Under the pieces are notes generated by a model. It saw only the letters and a list, made by a program, of their open reading frames with translations, was not told the DNA's origin and ran no database searches. From Elstera litoralis (GTDB lineage: Bacteria > Pseudomonadota > Alphaproteobacteria > Elsterales > Elsteraceae): a stretch of 15,364 nucleotides of DNA. This document shows positions 11,764 through 15,364 of the stretch, piece after piece. Made by a program: the position numbers and the translations under genes. Position 1 is the first letter of the stretch. Each line of letters opens with the position of its first letter. The stretch covers positions 1-15,364 of the forward strand of contig NZ_LAJY01000116.1 in assembly GCF_000963705.1 (NCBI RefSeq). The letters are read 5' to 3'.

Positions 11764-14316
11764 TTAGTAAATTCCACCCAGATTGCCGCTGGCCGGCGCG
11801 GGAGTCGGCACCGGCGGCGGGGCGTCGCCCGCAACCGGGGCGGGGGCCGTCGGATCGAAAGCCCCACCCTCGCCCCCTGGGACGGGAGCTAGGCTATAGC
11901 CCTGCGGCAGGTCGCCGAGCAAGGGGTCTGACGTATCGGGATCGTCCGCGCCCGGCTCGGTGCCCGGTTTGAAGGCTTCGAAAATGGCCTTCGGATCGCC
12001 GATGCTGGCAAGCTTGCCGGTTTCGCGGTTGACGCGGACCATGCGCAGCCCCGGCGGCACACGGAACGGGATCGGCGGCACGCCTTCCAGCGCTTCCTTC
12101 ATGAAATCGCGGAAGATCGGGGCCATATTGCCGCCGCCGGTTTCGGTCTTGCCCAGAGTGCGCGGCTGGTCGAAGCCGATATAGGCCGCCACTACCAGAT
12201 CGGGCGAATAGCCGACGAACCAATTATCGAACTATCGTTGCTAGTGCCGGTTTTGCCCGCCAGCGGACGCTTCAGCGCCGCGCCGACCGCAGCGCCAGTG
12301 CCCCGTTGAACGACGCCTTCCAGCATCGCGGTCATCTGAAACGCCGTCGCCGCGTCGATCACCTGGGGGCGATTGTCGGTGGGATAGGGCGGCAGGCCGC
12401 CGGTGTAGGTGTCCACCAAGCAGTTTTCGCACACACGCGGATCATGTTTGAACACGGTCTGACCGTAGCGATCCTGCACGCGGTCGATCACCGTCGGCAC
12501 CAGTTTTTTACCGCCGTTGGCGATCATCGCATAGGCGGTCGCCATTTTCAGCGGCGTCGATTCGCCCGCGCCGAGCGACATTGAGAGCAGCGGTGGCAGG
12601 GCCTCGGTAATGCCGAAGCGCCCGGCCACATCGACGACTTTTTCCATACCGATGGCCGAGGCGAGGCGAATCGTCATCAGGTTCCGGCTTTGCTCGATCC
12701 CGAGGCGCAACGACGATGGGCCGTAGAATTTTTCGGTGTAATTCTCCGGCCGCCATTTTTTGCCCGAGCCATCGTCCATCACGAAGGGCGCATCGAGCAC
12801 CACCGAGGCGGGCGTATAACCATTCTCCAGCGCCGCCATATAGACGAAAGGCTTGAAGCTCGAACCCGGTTGGCGCTTCGCCTGTGTCGCGCGGTTGAAC
12901 TGGCTTTGATCGTAGCTGAGGCCCCCAACGAGGGCCAAGACGCGGCCCGTATGCGGGTCCATCACCACCATGCCGCCCGAGACATCGGGAAGCTGGCGCA
13001 GCCCATAGGTTTCCGCCGGATATTTGGTTTTACCGTCGGGGGTGGCGGTCACGGATTCGACCAGGATGAGATCGCCGACGGTCAGCACGTCCGCAACCTT
13101 CTTCGGCGATGGCCCGACCTTCTGGTCCGGCAGCACGGGCTTGGCCCAGGCGAGTTCCGACAGCGGAATTTTACCCGGCTTGGTCTCGGTCCGATTTTCG
13201 CGCACGCCGATTTCGGCGACGGTATCCGTGACTTTTAGCACCAGCGCGAGGCTCCAGCCCACCGCCCCGCCCGGCGGCGTGCGGGCGGGAAGCGTTTTTT
13301 TGCCACTCATTGACAGGAACCGCCTTTTCCAGCGGCCCGCGCCAGCCGTGGCGACGGTCGTAGCGGATCAAACCATTGCGGAACGTCCGGTCGGCGATTT
13401 CCTGCAAACGCGGATCGAGCGAGGCGCGCACGGTATAGCCGCCGCGATAAGCGCCCTCTTCGCCATAGCGCGCCACTAACTCGCGGCGCACTTCCTCGGC
13501 GAAATAATCGGCCTTCACCGTTTCATCGGCGTCGCGGCGACGGACGGTCAGAAGCTCTTCCTTAGCTTTGGCGACTTCTTCTGCGGTGACGAACCCATCT
13601 TCCAGCATCCGGTCGAGCACATAATCACGACGGCCCCGGGCGCGGTCAGCTTGCGTCGAGAGATTATAATTCGATGGCGCTTTCGGTAGGGCCGCCAAAA
13701 ACGCAGCTTCGCTCAAGGTCAATTGATCGAGGGATTTATTGAAATACATCAACGCCGCTGCCGCGACACCATAGGAGCCGGACCCGCCGACCGAGCCTAA
13801 GTAAATTTCATTCAAATAGAGTTCGAGAATTTGATCTTTGCTCAGCGCCTGTTCGATGCGGATCGACAGGATCATTTCCTTGATCTTACGGTCGATGGAC
13901 CGCTCGTTGGTCAAGAGAAAGCTGCGCGTCACCTGCTGGGTAATCGTCGAGGCCCCGATGAGGCGGCGGCCCGAGAGGTAATAGCCGAGGTTCTGCACCA
14001 TCGCGCGCCCAAGGCCCACGGCGTCGATCCCCGGATGGGTGTAGAAATTCTTATCTTCCGCCGAAACGAAAGCCTGCTTCACCTGCGCCGGAATGAGAGC
14101 CACGGGCACGAACACACGCTTTTCCGCCGCGAGTTCCGCCAGCAAACGCCCGTCGCCCGCGTGAACACGGGTGACGATGGGGGGGCGGTATTCGGCCAAT
14201 TGCCGATGATCGGGCAGTTGGTCGCCGTAATGGCGCAGAACGTAAACGAAGCCCCCAATCGCCCCAACGGTAGCGATCAGCATCAACGATAGAAACGCGA
14301 TAAACCAAGTCCGCAT
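11764..14316 (-). CDS. mrcA: Penicillin-binding protein 1A, bifunctional, frame broken twice
   Basis: Class A PBP that polymerises and crosslinks peptidoglycan in the periplasm while anchored in the inner membrane. Residues about 5–30 form the N-terminal membrane anchor. The glycosyltransferase domain shows EDKNFYTHPG, GASTITQQVTRSF, RKIKEMILSIRIEQ and LELYLNEIYLGS. The transpeptidase domain shows SSFK (catalytic Ser in RQPGSSFKPF), SRN (SxN) and GKTGTS (KTG). Two breaks: T7 on the plus strand at 13295–13301 (one extra; with T6 the read is NEWQKTLPARTPP) and AA at 12230–12231 (one missing; with AAA the read is SNDSFDNWFVGYSPDLVVAAYIGF). Corrected, the length is 850 residues, normal for PBP1A. 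The breaks cancel, and every motif is conserved on both sides, so the protein is probably intact in the cell. The ATG at 14316 fits the anchor. Confidence 0.95.
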
Positions 14317-14395
14317 GGTCGGCCCGAACCCTCAGCAAAGTATCGCAGTCTCTTAGCAGAAAATGGCGAAGATAAGGTGGATTCTTGGCGCATTA

Positions 14396-14408
14396 CCCGC
14401 AAGGCGGG
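14396..14408 (-). terminator. Weak hairpin between amiC and mrcA
   Basis: CCCGC-AAG-GCGGG, a 5-bp stem, lies in the 123-base gap between the amidase stop (14440) and the mrcA start (14316). No T-tract follows on either strand. I see nothing else convincing in this gap; a promoter for mrcA may be here but cannot be placed with confidence. Confidence 0.25.
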
Positions 14409-14439
14409 CGTGCAGGCAGCGCAGGATCGCGCCGCCCGT

Positions 14440-15364
14440 TCAACCGGCGCGGGCACCGATCAGCTTCGGCAGGATGGCATCGACGGCGCGCGTTACGCCC
14501 TCGGCAATGCGCTGGCGAAAATCGGGCGCGAGAATGCGGCGTTCATCGTCCGGGTTCGACAGATAGCCGAGTTCGAGCAGCACCGAGGGCATATCGGGTG
14601 CCGTCAGCACGGCGAAGCCCGCCGAGCGGATGGCATTATTCACCTGAGCCACATCGCGCCGCAACTCTTCGGCCAGCGTCGTCGCGAATTGGCGGGAGGT
14701 GGTGCGCGTGTCGCGCTGGGCCAGTTCGATGAGAATCGACGCCGCCGAGCCGGTTGCGCCCGACAGATCCGCCCCGGTGATAATATCGGCCTTATTTTCC
14801 TTCGTCGCTAGGGCTTCGGCCTCGCGATCGGTCGCCTTGTCGGAGAGGGTGTAGACCGACATGCCCGAAACGCTGCGGTCGGCCAAAGCATCGGCATGGA
14901 TTGAGATGAACAGTGCGGCGCTTTCGCTGCGGGCGAGGGCGACACGGTCGCGCAGGGGCAGCAGCGCATCGCCGTCGCGGGTGAGGAACACCCGATAGCG
15001 GCCCGTGGCCTCCAGCCGCGCGCGGATGGCGCGGGCATACTCCAGCACAATATCCTTCTCCAATTTGCCGGAATAGGAGGTTGCGCCGGGGTCTTTGCCG
15101 CCGTGGCCGGGGTCGAGCATAATCACCGGCAGCTCGGGTTTTGGCGGTGGCGGCGTGAAGCGCGGCGGCCCCAGCGGCACGATCACTCGAACCGCCCGAT
15201 AAGGCTCGCGCTCATAGAGAATGCCGCTCGCCCCCGGCGTCGGCTCGGTGCGCGCGGCAAAGAGCGGTTCCGGCGGTAGCGGCGCGACGGCGGTATCGGG
15301 CACCGGGGGAGTGGGTTTCGGTCCTTCCAGCGTTTCGATTTGCACCTTCGGGCGCGGCACGGCA
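14440..15364 (-). CDS. amiC: N-acetylmuramoyl-L-alanine amidase (AmiC-type), 5'-partial
   Basis: Zinc amidase that cleaves the bond between N-acetylmuramic acid and the stem peptide, for septum splitting in the periplasm. The Amidase_3 domain fills the C-terminal two thirds: MLDPGHGGKDPG (zinc His), KLEKDIVLE (the second ligand, a Glu), LFISIHADA (zinc His) and MPSVLLELGYLSNPDDE (catalytic Glu). Before it is a proline-rich linker (TPPVPDT, FTPPPPKPELP). The gene runs off the right edge, so the signal peptide and expected N-terminal AMIN domain are not visible; a GTG at 15360 is not a credible start. It precedes mrcA and prfB on the same strand, a common alphaproteobacterial order. Confidence 0.92.
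   Translation of the reverse strand, partial: AVPRPKVQIETLEGPKPTPPVPDTAVAPLPPEPLFAARTEPTPGASGILYEREPYRAVRVIVPLGPPRFTPPPPKPELPVIMLDPGHGGKDPGATSYSGKLEKDIVLEYARAIRARLEATGRYRVFLTRDGDALLPLRDRVALARSESAALFISIHADALADRSVSGMSVYTLSDKATDREAEALATKENKADIITGADLSGATGSAASILIELAQRDTRTTSRQFATTLAEELRRDVAQVNNAIRSAGFAVLTAPDMPSVLLELGYLSNPDDERRILAPDFRQRIAEGVTRAVDAILPKLIGARAG

Noticed and set aside
12192..13310. mrcA as two or three separate genes (split PBP1A)
   Set aside because: The pieces have no own starts with ribosome-binding sites, and the frame joins exactly at a homopolymer with continuous family sequence.

Overview
This window is high-GC bacterial chromosome, densely packed with genes. It is most likely from an alphaproteobacterium: the minus-strand order amidase (amiC) – PBP1A (mrcA) – RF2 (prfB) is a familiar alphaproteobacterial arrangement, and codon use is strongly GC-biased. 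A Rhodospirillales-like source is a guess only. I see no tRNA, rRNA, CRISPR array, insertion sequence or phage gene. The longest gene-free stretch is about 150 bp.

Plus strand, 1–9364. (1) The 3' part of a cyanide-insensitive-type bd quinol oxidase operon (cydA/cioA and cydB/cioB), followed by an exported DUF6152-type protein and a small DUF6644-like membrane protein. (2) A MarR-family regulator with a four-cysteine C-terminal extension. Its promoter carries two identical palindromes, TTCGGTAGCCGAA, bracketing the -35 and covering the -10. Behind it lie an unrecognised exported protein and an AhpD-like (carboxymuconolactone decarboxylase family) protein, ending in a strong hairpin. (3) A thioredoxin-fold redoxin with CPGC, overlapping by ATGA with a class I glutamine amidotransferase. 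(4) A WYL/YafY-type regulator followed by an EVE-domain protein and a VOC (glyoxalase-fold) protein; the EVE leader can fold its ribosome-binding site into a 9-bp hairpin. (5) An exported thioredoxin and a CcdA-like thiol-electron transporter, together resembling a split DsbD.

Minus strand, 9369–15364. (6) An XRE–cupin regulator and a GNAT acetyltransferase, convergent with ccdA; the promoter geometry predicts a leaderless transcript. (7) amiC (partial), mrcA and prfB, ending in two tandem hairpins. prfB carries the classical RF2 autoregulatory +1 frameshift site.

The genes share a respiratory and thiol-redox theme: bd oxidase, cysteine-rich MarR, AhpD-like protein, redoxin, thioredoxin and CcdA. 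The best candidate for something undescribed is the MarR–exported protein–AhpD unit with its paired operators.

An important caveat: apart from prfB, five genes (cydA, cydB, the DUF6644-like gene, ccdA, mrcA) are interrupted by eight single-base indels. In each gene the reading frame resumes immediately with family-typical sequence. Three indels are +1 in A or T runs (A4, T7, T7) and five are -1. This looks like uncorrected sequencing or assembly error rather than gene decay, so these genes are annotated as CDS spanning the frame breaks.
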